From positions 68,116-132,115 of the forward strand of contig JAZQDU010000008.1 of assembly GCA_045546915.1 (NCBI GenBank): 64,000 nucleotides of DNA. The letters run 5' to 3'. This document shows positions 48,716-56,793 of this stretch, one piece after another. The DNA comes from UMGS172 sp045546915 (GTDB lineage: Bacteria; Bacillota; Clostridia; Oscillospirales; Acutalibacteraceae). A program made the position numbers and the translations under genes. Every line of letters begins with the position of its first letter. The stretch's first letter is position 1. The notes beneath the pieces were generated by a model. The model searched no databases, was not told the DNA's origin, and saw only the letters and a program-made list of their open reading frames with translations.

Positions 48716-49564
48716 ATGGAAATTAGGACCGATCTTGCTATTGAGTTTGCCGCTGATAAAACTTCACAAAAAAGCGGTGTTTCGGTTAAAAAATATGAAG
48801 AGGGCAGTATTAGAGTTTCAACAGTAAACATATCTCTGCCCGAAGCCGCAAGAAAATTGGGCAAACCGGTTGGAAAATACGTAACGCTTGAATCTACCGG
48901 CACAATAAATCTGTTTGAACTTGAAAATTTAAGCACACTTTTAGAAAATGAACTTAAAAGTATATTAGGAGTTATAGACGGAACGGCACTTGTTGTGGGA
49001 ATTGGTAATACTACCATAACACCGGATGCGTTAGGACCGACGGTAGCGGCAGGAGTATTGGCAACCCGTCATATAGGCGAAGATTTAGCAAATAAAATAG
49101 GGCTTAAAGGGTTAAGATCGGTTTCGGTGTTGTCACCCGGTGTTTTGGGACAAACGGGGATGGAAACAAAAGAGGTTATTGATGGTGCCGTATGTAAGGT
49201 TTCACCGTCGGTAATAATTTTGATTGATGCATTGGCGGCGAGAGAAGTATCGCGACTTTGCAATACTGTGCAGATATGTGATACAGGTGTGTCACCGGGT
49301 TCGGGAGTGGGTAATTCGCGTAGCGAAATAAGTGAAAAAACGGTAGGTGTACGGTGTATAACCATAGGGGTACCAACGGTTGTTGAGGCTGCTACATTGT
49401 GTTATGACCTGACGGGGCACAGTACTCGTGACCACGAGCCGTTAATTGTCACTCCGCGTGATATTGACCGACTTTCGCTTCGTGCATCAAAGGTTATATC
49501 GTTGGCTATAAATAAGGTACTTCAACCTGATATTGACCCCGAAATACTAATTGACGTAGTATAA
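48716..49564 (+). CDS. gpr: Germination protease GPR
   Basis: A 282-residue aspartic-type protease that degrades the small acid-soluble spore proteins during germination. MEIRTDLAIEFAADKT at the start, VVGIGNTTITPDALGPT (about 92-108), VLSPGVLGQTGMETKEVI and DTGVSPGSGVGNSRSEISEKT are hallmarks of the family. GPR is made in the forespore as a zymogen. A weak SigG-like pattern (GGATA 48671-48675, GATTATA 48690-48696) precedes the gene but is not decisive. AGAGGTG precedes the ATG. spoIIP follows 53 bp later, the same order as in Bacillus. Its presence marks the organism as a spore former. Confidence 0.96.
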   Translation: MEIRTDLAIEFAADKTSQKSGVSVKKYEEGSIRVSTVNISLPEAARKLGKPVGKYVTLESTGTINLFELENLSTLLENELKSILGVIDGTALVVGIGNTTITPDALGPTVAAGVLATRHIGEDLANKIGLKGLRSVSVLSPGVLGQTGMETKEVIDGAVCKVSPSVIILIDALAAREVSRLCNTVQICDTGVSPGSGVGNSRSEISEKTVGVRCITIGVPTVVEAATLCYDLTGHSTRDHEPLIVTPRDIDRLSLRASKVISLAINKVLQPDIDPEILIDVV

Positions 49565-49617
49565 ATTATTATAGTTTTTCATATATTTTTTTAAGAACAC
49601 TTTTAAAGGAAAATGAT

Positions 49618-50661
49618 ATGAAAAAGCCTCGTTTTATTTTGAGTTTTTTAGCAGTTTTCATTGTTTTGTCGCTTGTGGTTTTAAGTGTTGCCGTTTTAAA
49701 ACCTTACGATAATTTTTTAAAAGCCGCTTGCCTTTCGATATCACCGCATATGTTTGGGAAATTTTATGGCGACAGTGAAATTTTAGCCCAAACAGTAAGA
49801 CCGTCAAACTCGGCTTCGGTTAACATTTCAAAACAACATCCCGTAAGTAAGACGGTTGAGACAAAGGTGATAGGTAACATAGTTCAAAAAACAGTCTCGC
49901 CGTATGGTGCCAACACGTCCTTTTCAAACGTGTATATTAATAACAAATGCAAAGAAAGTATAGATATAAAAGGTGGGTTGTCCCAAAGTTTAGGTTTTAA
50001 GGTCGATAAGGGAACAAATCCGCAGGTGCTGATTTACCATACTCACACTACAGAGTCGTATTTTTTGGAGGATAAAAGTGTATACACAGAGGAGGATAAC
50101 ACGCGTACAACCGACAATACTAAAAATGTGGTTGCAGTTGGAGAGAAGATTGCCGAGCAATTGAGAAACGCCGGCTATGAGGTTATACATGATAAAACAA
50201 TGCATGATTACCCCGGTTACACAGGTAGTTATACACGTTCTGCCGAGACGGTAAAGGCGATTCTTAAACAATATCCGTCTATTAAGGTTGCCATTGACGT
50301 TCACCGAGATTCAATAGCAAGCGGCAACAGTGATAAAATAGCACCGACTGTGTTGGTTGACGGAAAGGAAGCAGCACAGGTGATGCTTGTGATGGGCAGT
50401 CAAACAGGAAATATAAGTGGTTATCCGAATTGGCGCCAAAACCTTAAACTGGCAATGAAACTTCAGTATGTTTTTGAGTCTACATATCCCTCGTTTGCAC
50501 GTCCGATACTATTAAAGTCTGCCAAGTATAATCAAAACTTATCAACGGGTTCTATTTTACTGGAAATGGGCAGTGATGCCAATACTTTGGAGCAGGCACT
50601 CTATTCGGGCGAATTAGTGGGACGGTCACTTGTGACCTTATTTGATTCTCAGGGACGGTAA
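49618..50661 (+). CDS. spoIIP: Stage II sporulation protein P
   Basis: A 347-residue membrane-anchored peptidoglycan hydrolase of the engulfment machinery (with SpoIID and SpoIIM). One N-terminal helix (about 9-30) precedes the amidase domain (about 135-340) with LIYHTHTTESY, KVAIDVHRDS and SILLEMGSDANTLEQA, whose histidines and glutamate bind the catalytic zinc. SpoIIP removes stem peptides and cuts cross-links so that the mother-cell membrane can move. A possible SigE-type -10 (CATATATT, 49580-49587) lies upstream. AAAGGAAAATGAT precedes the ATG. gpr is upstream and a small membrane protein gene 3 bp downstream. Confidence 0.95.
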   Translation: MKKPRFILSFLAVFIVLSLVVLSVAVLKPYDNFLKAACLSISPHMFGKFYGDSEILAQTVRPSNSASVNISKQHPVSKTVETKVIGNIVQKTVSPYGANTSFSNVYINNKCKESIDIKGGLSQSLGFKVDKGTNPQVLIYHTHTTESYFLEDKSVYTEEDNTRTTDNTKNVVAVGEKIAEQLRNAGYEVIHDKTMHDYPGYTGSYTRSAETVKAILKQYPSIKVAIDVHRDSIASGNSDKIAPTVLVDGKEAAQVMLVMGSQTGNISGYPNWRQNLKLAMKLQYVFESTYPSFARPILLKSAKYNQNLSTGSILLEMGSDANTLEQALYSGELVGRSLVTLFDSQGR

Positions 50662-50664
50662 AAA

Positions 50665-51006
50665 ATGAAGACGTTAAAAAGAAAAAGTAATTCAATAATT
50701 ATTGCGGTACGCTCAGCGACGGTAACAGCAATGTTGCTTGTGGCTTTGTATACCGCAATATTTTTTATGGGTAAAAGTTATACTGTTATGGAAAAAACTG
50801 CCTTTGGTCGTGATGTTTCTTTTCTTACTATGCCAAATAAGGACCATTATGTGTTTTTTGGTCAGGAATATAAAATACCCATAATATCAGTAACGGAGCA
50901 GGTGCTTAATTTTTGCAGAATTTATGCACCTGGCATAATAAAACTCCTTAATTACCTTACTACGGTAATTAAGGAGTTTGGTGGGTTAATCGTCAAAATG
51001 TTTTAG
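50665..51006 (+). CDS. Small membrane protein following spoIIP, unknown
   Basis: A 113-residue protein with one clear membrane helix (about 17-36, SATVTAMLLVALYTAIFFMG) and a C-terminal amphipathic or hydrophobic segment. I recognise no family. It begins 3 bp after the spoIIP stop, so it is co-transcribed and may belong to sporulation. Its 3' end is unusual: the last 22 codons or so run through a 16-bp perfect hairpin (50941-50979) and overlap by 21 bp the 3' end of the convergent SEDS gene. The final 20 residues (NYLTTVIKEFGGLIVKMF) may be partly a by-product of that hairpin. Confidence 0.6.
   Translation: MKTLKRKSNSIIIAVRSATVTAMLLVALYTAIFFMGKSYTVMEKTAFGRDVSFLTMPNKDHYVFFGQEYKIPIISVTEQVLNFCRIYAPGIIKLLNYLTTVIKEFGGLIVKMF
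50941..50979 (-). terminator. Intrinsic terminator of the SEDS gene inside the convergent ORF
   Basis: AAACTCCTTAATTACC, loop of 7, GGTAATTAAGGAGTTT, followed on the minus strand by TATTAT. It lies just beyond the minus-strand SEDS stop codon. On the plus strand the hairpin falls within the last part of the small membrane protein gene. Confidence 0.75.
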
Positions 51007-52152
51007 TTTACGGTGGGGAAGATAGGTTGTGTCTGAGTCACGGTGCATATACACGCTCATTACAACGCCGATACTAAAGCAGGTACATAAGAGCGAAGTG
51101 CCGCCTGCACTAAAAAACGGTAGCGTTACGCCAATAACCGGTAACAACCACAAGCACATGCCGATGTTTATTACGGTTTGGGCAAAAATCATGCTGAAAA
51201 TTCCTGTGCATATTACAAGCCCTGCTTTGTTGTGGGCAAGAAAACCGATGTGCAAAATACGAATACATATTGCCGATATTAAAATAAGAACAGCAACACA
51301 ACCGAAAAAGCCGAGTTCTTCACCAATGCTTGTAAAAATAAAATCGTTATATCCCTCAGGAATAGAACCGCTTTGAACAAGCGTGCCGTTAAATAAACCT
51401 TCGCCCAAAAGTCCTCCGTTAGCCATGGCAACACGGCCGCGCCATTGTTGATATAAAGTTCCTAAATAGTCTGACTCGGTGCCGAAAAACAACGCACCTA
51501 TGCGGGAACGTTGGTCGTCATTCATAACAAAGAAGTAGGCAAACGGTAAGGCGGTAACAACGGCACCAAGAGCGATTATGAAATATCTTAATTTAACACC
51601 TGCGGCAAACATCATACCAACCGTCATAATGCCAAAAACGAGAGCACTACCGTCGTCGCCCTGAAAATGTATAAGTAAAACGGGAACGGCACCGTGAAGC
51701 GCTAAAAGGCAGGTGTGAACAAAACTTTTAACCTTGTCCCCAATTGTAAGACAGTGGTATCCAAAGGTTATAACAAAGCAAACCTTTAATAATTCTGCCG
51801 GCTGAAAAGAAATACCGCCGGGTAACAAAAGCCACGCCTTGTCGTCGGTGTTACCGGGTGCAAAGCCAAAGAAAAAGGTTAAAACTACAAGCGAAAGACC
51901 GACAAGTGCAATAATAGGCCAAAATTTAATAAATGTCTTATAGTTAAAACTGCTTATTGTAATTATGGCAATAACACCTAAAAGTAAAGAAAATAATTGC
52001 ATTAAAAAGTCGCCCAAATCTCTGCCGTTTAGAAAATATGTCGACGATAAAACAGCGACCGCGCCAAAAAGCGATGCCACTATACATAGAATATATAATA
52101 ATTTGTCACATTCGCGAATGTAGTCGGCGATTTTGCGAAAAATCAGTCTCAT
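50986..52152 (-). CDS. SEDS-family peptidoglycan polymerase (FtsW/RodA/SpoVE)
   Basis: A 388-residue protein with about ten membrane helices. Family marks are the W-L-x-x-P-G-x-x-x-F-Q-P-A-E-L segment (KAWLLLPGGISFQPAELLKV, about 113-132), HFQGDDGSALVFG with the catalytic aspartate region, and the C-terminal INIGMCLWLLPVIGVTLPFFSAGGTSLLC, typical of SEDS proteins. They polymerise lipid II with a partner class B PBP, which is not in the window. Sporulation neighbours (spoIIP) would fit SpoVE, but the sequence looks more RodA-like; I would not decide. It is convergent with the spoIIP operon, with its own promoter. Confidence 0.9.
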   Translation of the reverse strand: MRLIFRKIADYIRECDKLLYILCIVASLFGAVAVLSSTYFLNGRDLGDFLMQLFSLLLGVIAIITISSFNYKTFIKFWPIIALVGLSLVVLTFFFGFAPGNTDDKAWLLLPGGISFQPAELLKVCFVITFGYHCLTIGDKVKSFVHTCLLALHGAVPVLLIHFQGDDGSALVFGIMTVGMMFAAGVKLRYFIIALGAVVTALPFAYFFVMNDDQRSRIGALFFGTESDYLGTLYQQWRGRVAMANGGLLGEGLFNGTLVQSGSIPEGYNDFIFTSIGEELGFFGCVAVLILISAICIRILHIGFLAHNKAGLVICTGIFSMIFAQTVINIGMCLWLLPVIGVTLPFFSAGGTSLLCTCFSIGVVMSVYMHRDSDTTYLPHRKLKHFDD

Positions 52153-52182
52153 AAAACTTGTCCTTTTTTATTTTCTTTAATT

Positions 52183-52211
52183 ATTATAGACTAAAACAAA
52201 AAATAGTTCAA
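52183..52211 (-). promoter_or_regulatory. SigA-type promoter for the SEDS gene
   Basis: On the minus strand TTGAAC (52206-52211), 17 bp, TATAAT (52183-52188). Confidence 0.8.
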
Positions 52212-52269
52212 GATGTACTTTAAATATTGGAATAAATATGTTATACTGTGTTTTAAGTGAGGTGGAAAT

Positions 52270-52698
52270 ATGTCGACTGAGGTATTTGTTTCAAATTCTG
52301 TGTTAGAAACTGAAGATTTTGCGTTGGGTTTAGCACAGAAAATAACCAAGGGTGTTGTTATCGCCATGAAGGGTGACCTTGGTGCCGGCAAGACCTGCTT
52401 TACAAGAGGGTTTGCTAAAGGAATGGGATATGACGGCGACGTTAATTCTCCAACCTTTGCTATTGTTAATGAGTATCTTGGCGGAAGATTACCGATATTT
52501 CACTTTGATATGTACCGTGTTTCGGGGTGGGAAGACCTTTATACTACGGGGTATTTTGAATATTTGGAATCGGGCGGTGTGTTGCTCATTGAGTGGAGCG
52601 AAAATATTGAGTCGGCATTGCCTGATAACACAATAACTGTAACGATAGAAAATTGCGGTGAAACTAAGCGAAAAATCACCGTTGAAGGTAAGTGTTAA
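52270..52698 (+). CDS. tsaE: tRNA t6A synthesis ATPase TsaE
   Basis: A 142-residue P-loop ATPase needed for threonylcarbamoyladenosine at position 37 of ANN-decoding tRNAs. Walker A is AMKGDLGAGKTCFTRGFAKGMG, followed by VNSPTFAIVNEY, FHFDMYRV and LIEWSENI, the standard TsaE motifs. It works with TsaB and TsaD; tsaB is next, tsaD is not in the window. GAGGTGGAAATATG gives the start. A -10-like TATACT lies 20 bp upstream with a poor -35. Confidence 0.96.
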   Translation: MSTEVFVSNSVLETEDFALGLAQKITKGVVIAMKGDLGAGKTCFTRGFAKGMGYDGDVNSPTFAIVNEYLGGRLPIFHFDMYRVSGWEDLYTTGYFEYLESGGVLLIEWSENIESALPDNTITVTIENCGETKRKITVEGKC

Positions 52699-52699
52699 A

Positions 52700-53413
52700 A
52701 TGATTATTTTGGGAATTGAATGTACTGCGAGTCCCGTTTCGTGTGCCGTTTTTGAGGACGATAAATTAAAAGCAGAATATTTTTTAGATGTTAAAACTAC
52801 TCATTCTCAGACGTTATTGCCTATGGTCGAGTCGGTACTGCAATCTTGCAACTGTAAAATCAGCGATGTTGATATGATAGCCGTTACCGACGGACCCGGT
52901 TCGTTTACGGGAGTGAGAATTGGTGTCAGTGCAGTTAAAGGTTTTGCGCAACCGCTTTCTATTCCGTGTAAGCCTGTTTCGGTGCTTCTTGGTATGGCGT
53001 ATAATTTTGCTTTATTCGACTGTTATGTTTGTGCCGTTATGGATGCACGTTGCAATCAGGTTTATAACGCATTGTTTTCAATTGAAAACGGTAGTGTGAA
53101 CCGTATGTGCGACGACAGAGCGTTAATGATTGATGAACTTTTGATAGAAATTGAGCAACTGTCAAAATCAGAAAAGCCTGTGTTTGTTGTCGGTGACGGT
53201 GCGGAGTTGTTTTATGAAAAAGCAAAAGATATTGGCAACAACATAAAATTAGCACCCAGCCATCTTGTAAGGCAAAAAGCATCGGGAATTTGCATGGCGG
53301 CAATGTCAAACAGTGAAAATAGTAAAACTGTTTCGGCAACCGAGTTGTTGCCTAAATATTTAAGGCTTCCTCAAGCCGAACGAGAACTAAGAGCAAAACA
53401 AATGAAAGGATGA
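52700..53413 (+). CDS. tsaB: tRNA t6A synthesis protein TsaB
   Basis: A 237-residue inactive homologue of the Kae1/TsaD ASKHA ATPase that scaffolds the t6A complex. ILGIECTASPVSCAVFED at the N-terminus, ITHSQTLLPMV-like KTTHSQTLLPMVESVL, VTDGPGSFTGVRIGVSAVKGFA, and AVMDARCNQVYNALF are diagnostic. Start ATG 52700 lies 1 bp after the tsaE stop, with GAAGGTAAG upstream. An earlier in-frame ATG at 52658 lies inside tsaE and is less likely. rpiB follows 6 bp later. Confidence 0.95.
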   Translation: MIILGIECTASPVSCAVFEDDKLKAEYFLDVKTTHSQTLLPMVESVLQSCNCKISDVDMIAVTDGPGSFTGVRIGVSAVKGFAQPLSIPCKPVSVLLGMAYNFALFDCYVCAVMDARCNQVYNALFSIENGSVNRMCDDRALMIDELLIEIEQLSKSEKPVFVVGDGAELFYEKAKDIGNNIKLAPSHLVRQKASGICMAAMSNSENSKTVSATELLPKYLRLPQAERELRAKQMKG

Positions 53414-53419
53414 TTATAA

Positions 53420-53881
53420 ATGGCAAATTTCAAAAAAGGTGATGTTTTGGCAATAGGTTGTGACCACGGCGGTTATGAACTTAAAAACAAAATTATTGAG
53501 CATCTTAATGAGTGCGGTGTAGAGTTTAAAGATTTTGGTACATTCGATGGAGGTGCCGTTGATTACCCCGAAATAGCCGTAAAAGTTACAGGTGCTATTA
53601 CTTCGGGTGAAGCAAAATTGGGTATTCTTGTTTGTGGTACCGGAATTGGTATGTCTATGGCGGCAAATAAGGTAAAGGGTATCCGTGCAGCGGCTTGTTC
53701 CGAAACGTTTTCTGCAAAATATACAAGACTTCATAATGACGCTAATGTTTTGTGCCTTGGAGGACGTGTTATTGGCCCCGGTGTTGCTTTAGAAATGGTT
53801 GATTTGTTCTTAAATACTGAGTATGAAGGCGGCAGGCATGACCGCAGGGTTGCCGCTATTATGGCAATAGAAGAAAATTGA
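53420..53881 (+). CDS. rpiB: Ribose-5-phosphate isomerase B
   Basis: A 153-residue isomerase (RpiB/LacAB family) converting ribulose-5-phosphate and ribose-5-phosphate in the pentose phosphate pathway. IGCDHGGYELKNKI (about 10-24) and ILVCGTGIGMSMAANKVKGIRAA with the catalytic cysteine C71 or nearby, plus HNDANVLCLGGRVIG, are typical. GAAAGGATGATTATAA precedes the ATG. Last gene of the tsaE-tsaB-rpiB operon, 6 bp after tsaB. The linking of t6A genes with rpiB is occasional in Clostridia. Confidence 0.96.
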   Translation: MANFKKGDVLAIGCDHGGYELKNKIIEHLNECGVEFKDFGTFDGGAVDYPEIAVKVTGAITSGEAKLGILVCGTGIGMSMAANKVKGIRAAACSETFSAKYTRLHNDANVLCLGGRVIGPGVALEMVDLFLNTEYEGGRHDRRVAAIMAIEEN

Positions 53882-53891
53882 AATTAAAAAG

Positions 53892-53926
53892 AATAAAGCC
53901 GATGGATTTTATCCATCGGCTTTATT
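53892..53926. terminator. Bidirectional intrinsic terminator
   Basis: AATAAAGCCGATGGAT, loop TTT, ATCCATCGGCTTTATT. It serves rpiB (plus) and the P-type ATPase (minus), and its right edge touches the ATPase stop codon. Confidence 0.93.
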
Positions 53927-56526
53927 TATTTTTTAGTCAAAAAATTTATAAGTTTTATTGTTTCAAGTATCACAGGTACTGAAAACGGAAGAAGTAATGA
54001 ACTTACCCAACCGTCGGTATCCATTGCTTCAAGTCCGAAAAATTTGTTTATAGGTGTAGCCACCAAAAGTATTGCAATAATCATACAAATAATTGAAGCC
54101 GTAAACATAAATCGGTTTTGAAGCAACCTTTTAAAGAAAAATTCGGTCGAGCGGGAACTGTAAAGATAAAGTATAAGTGTCAGTACAATTGAAACAAACA
54201 ATGAAGACGGTGCGTGAGGAGTATCAAAATTAATTAATGATACAATCAAGGGGATTAAAGCAATTAAAACGCCTTTTCCTAACGAAACTAAAACGCTTTT
54301 AAGTTCCACAATTTTTTGACCTGCGTTTTGCGGATGCTCTTTCATAACACCATTATCGGCAGGTTCAAATCCGAAAGCAGCAATAGGGAAGGCGAGCGTA
54401 AAGACTGAGGCCAATAAAACGAGTTCTGTCGGTAACAGACTGCCAAAAGAGATAACACCAAAAACAAGTGACATAAAAAGACAGGTGCATAGCGTTATGT
54501 AATAATTTATATACTTATAAAAGTTATCAAAAATACCGCGTGCATTTTTAACTGCTTTTACAATAGAAGAGAAACGGTCGTCAAATACAACCATGTCGGC
54601 ATTGCCTTTTGCTACGTCAGTACCGCTTTTTCCCATGGCACAGCCAACATCTGCAAATGCCATAGGCTCACAGTTCGCAGCACTGTCAGCGGTTATAAGT
54701 ACTGTTTCGCCGTTCGAATGTAGGGCTTCAACAAACCTTATGCGTTGCTCAGGTGAAATTCTTGCGCAAACCTTTATCTTTCCTGCAACAGCAGACAGTT
54801 CTTCATCTGATAATGCATCAATCTGCTCGCCGACTACCGACAGTTCATCTTCTTTTAAAATACCTAAATTTTCTGCAATGGTTGCAGCGGTGTTTATGTG
54901 GTCGCCCGTAAACATAACGGTTGAAATACCGGCTTCACGGCAAAGGGCAACGCTTTCGGGTGCGCTTTTGCGTTCACAGTCGGCAATACCCAATAGTCCC
55001 AAAAACTCTAAATCATACTCCAACTGTTCAGGGGTGGGGTTAGCAGGAACATCGTCTAAAGTTTTAAAAGAAATTGCTAAAACGCGAAGCCCTTGGTTGC
55101 ACATATCTTCATAGGCTTGCTTGATTTGAGCCTGATTTTCTGTGTTACAACGTTCAAGAACAATATCAGGTGCTCCTCTTACAACTGCAAAAACCGTACC
55201 TTCTATCATGGTGACGATGGTTTTGATTTTTCTCTCCGGTGTCAGAGGAATAGATGTGATAGTGGGAAACTCCGAGTCGAAATCCTGCTTGTTTATGTTA
55301 AGAAAGCGTGATGCCGCCGATATTAGTGCAAGTTCTGTAGCGTCAGAATCTTCATTAAAATTCGGCTCACAACTCAGCACGCCAAAGCGCATGGCAACTT
55401 CGCATTGTTTTGATATGCTGTCGGATGACAGGTCTATTATTTTGTCGCAGTCATAAACTTTTGAAAGCGACATCTTGTTTCTTGTTAATGTACCGGTTTT
55501 GTCAGCGCATATTACGGTTACCGCTGCTAATTTTTCAACCGTTTTTGCGTCAAATATTGTTGTACGGTCTTTTTCGATACGCTTTATACCAAGTGATAAA
55601 AGGCAGGCTATTCTGGTAGCAAAGTTGCCGGGAACAATGGCAATATAAAGGCACACAGCCAATATAAGTGCTTCTAAAAATTTGCCCCAACCAATCGGCG
55701 TCGCAGTTGCAAAGGTGCCCAAAGCCGTAATAATTGCACATGCTACAAAAGTGCAAACGGAAAAAATTTTCATAAAATCGCTGTATCGGTCGGCGATACG
55801 GTCCTGAAGACCTTTGTGGAAAAATACCTTGTTTTTTATAACGGCGCGTCTGATTTCGGCATTTGAGCCGGTTTCGACAACTACACAAACTGCAGTTCCC
55901 GTCATGACGGTACTTCCGCAATAAACCATATTGGTTCTGCTGTTAAGTTGTGTGAAATCTTCAAGCAAAACGTCGGCGTCTTTTTGTACGGTGACAATGC
56001 CTTTTTCACCTAAAAGTGTTGATTCGTCACAACGTAAACCCGATGCTTCAATTATTCGTGCGTCGGCGGGGACATAATCGCCGGCGGAAAGTAGAATTAT
56101 ATCGCCGGGTACTAACTGCTCACTGCTTATCACTGTTTCTTGTCCGTCACGCAAAACTAAGGCTGATACACTTACGCGGTTACTAAGGTGTGACAACATA
56201 TTTCTCGAACGGTATTCGGCAATGATACATAAAGCATTTTTTACGCATAGAATTATAAAAATTATAAGAGGAAACAGAAAGTTGTTATTCATTGTTACTA
56301 ATTCGCGTAATATGTAAATAACAAGCAAACTCAAAAGTAAAATAACCGATGGCTTTTGTAACTGTTTTATGAATGCCGAGCGTTTGCTTATCTCTTCCTC
56401 GTTTACCGAAAGGTTTTTGCCGTATGCTTCGAGCCTTTGGGAAACTTTTTGTGAAGAAAGACCGTTTTCGCGGTCGGTATCAAGTTCTTCCAAAATTTCT
56501 TCGGCTGTTGAACTGTGCCAAATCAT
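53926..56526 (-). CDS. P-type ATPase with degenerate canonical motifs
   Basis: An 866-residue protein with the overall layout of a P2-type (calcium-pump-like) ATPase: N-terminal cation ATPase domain, actuator domain, ten or so helices and a C-terminal helix bundle. The phosphorylation motif D342-K-T-G-T and TGDH (540-543) are intact. Several others are altered: the dephosphorylation loop TGES is LGEK (172-175), the M4 motif PEGLP is VPGNF (298-302), the hinge TGDGVND is TADSAAN (612-618), DPPR is DCERK (about 516-520), and the M6 segment that normally reads NLVTDG-like is ASVFTLAF. The ion-site glutamate of M4 and the Asn/Asp of M6 appear lost. It may transport something unusual or act as a regulator. 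Own promoter. The ATG follows AGGAGTGAATAT. Confidence 0.85.
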   Translation of the reverse strand: MIWHSSTAEEILEELDTDRENGLSSQKVSQRLEAYGKNLSVNEEEISKRSAFIKQLQKPSVILLLSLLVIYILRELVTMNNNFLFPLIIFIILCVKNALCIIAEYRSRNMLSHLSNRVSVSALVLRDGQETVISSEQLVPGDIILLSAGDYVPADARIIEASGLRCDESTLLGEKGIVTVQKDADVLLEDFTQLNSRTNMVYCGSTVMTGTAVCVVVETGSNAEIRRAVIKNKVFFHKGLQDRIADRYSDFMKIFSVCTFVACAIITALGTFATATPIGWGKFLEALILAVCLYIAIVPGNFATRIACLLSLGIKRIEKDRTTIFDAKTVEKLAAVTVICADKTGTLTRNKMSLSKVYDCDKIIDLSSDSISKQCEVAMRFGVLSCEPNFNEDSDATELALISAASRFLNINKQDFDSEFPTITSIPLTPERKIKTIVTMIEGTVFAVVRGAPDIVLERCNTENQAQIKQAYEDMCNQGLRVLAISFKTLDDVPANPTPEQLEYDLEFLGLLGIADCERKSAPESVALCREAGISTVMFTGDHINTAATIAENLGILKEDELSVVGEQIDALSDEELSAVAGKIKVCARISPEQRIRFVEALHSNGETVLITADSAANCEPMAFADVGCAMGKSGTDVAKGNADMVVFDDRFSSIVKAVKNARGIFDNFYKYINYYITLCTCLFMSLVFGVISFGSLLPTELVLLASVFTLAFPIAAFGFEPADNGVMKEHPQNAGQKIVELKSVLVSLGKGVLIALIPLIVSLINFDTPHAPSSLFVSIVLTLILYLYSSRSTEFFFKRLLQNRFMFTASIICMIIAILLVATPINKFFGLEAMDTDGWVSSLLLPFSVPVILETIKLINFLTKK

Positions 56527-56572
56527 ATATTCACTCCTAAAACGCTTGAGTATAGTTGTTTAAATTTAGTTC

Positions 56573-56601
56573 ATTATACTACATTTGGCAATAAAAATCA
56601 A
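56573..56601 (-). promoter_or_regulatory. SigA-type promoter for the P-type ATPase
   Basis: On the minus strand TTGATT (56596-56601), 17 bp, TATAAT (56573-56578). Confidence 0.75.
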
Positions 56602-56629
56602 TAATTATAGTAGTCGACATAAAAAAGCA

Positions 56630-56737
56630 CCTAAAACAGATGTATTTTTGATAGCATAAAAGGCAAAAAGCCACGGTAACGCTGACGCGTACCGTGGCTT
56701 TATAACGTATTAGACTACAAAAAGACACTGTTTTAGG
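56630..56737. other. Nested inverted repeat downstream of galE (terminator plus enclosing arms)
   Basis: The inner hairpin pairs AAAGCCACGGT (56667-56677) with ACCGTGGCTTT (56691-56701), with a bulged A and a further ACGC/GCGT step around TGAC. On the minus strand it is followed by TTTTTGCC and probably terminates galE. It is enclosed by a 10-bp perfect inverted pair, CCTAAAACAG (56630-56639) and CTGTTTTAGG (56728-56737). The left arm is flanked by AAAAAAGC, so on the minus strand a T-run follows. The whole 108 bp could be a small structured RNA or a mobile remnant. Confidence 0.55.
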
Positions 56738-56793
56738 CAAATTATCCCTAACCGCAACTCCCTTACACTAAAAAGTGTATAGTGCTTAAAGTT

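Noticed and set aside
53926..56526. P-type ATPase as a pseudogene
   Set aside because: No frameshift or stop over 866 codons, and the promoter, ribosome site and phosphorylation motif are intact.
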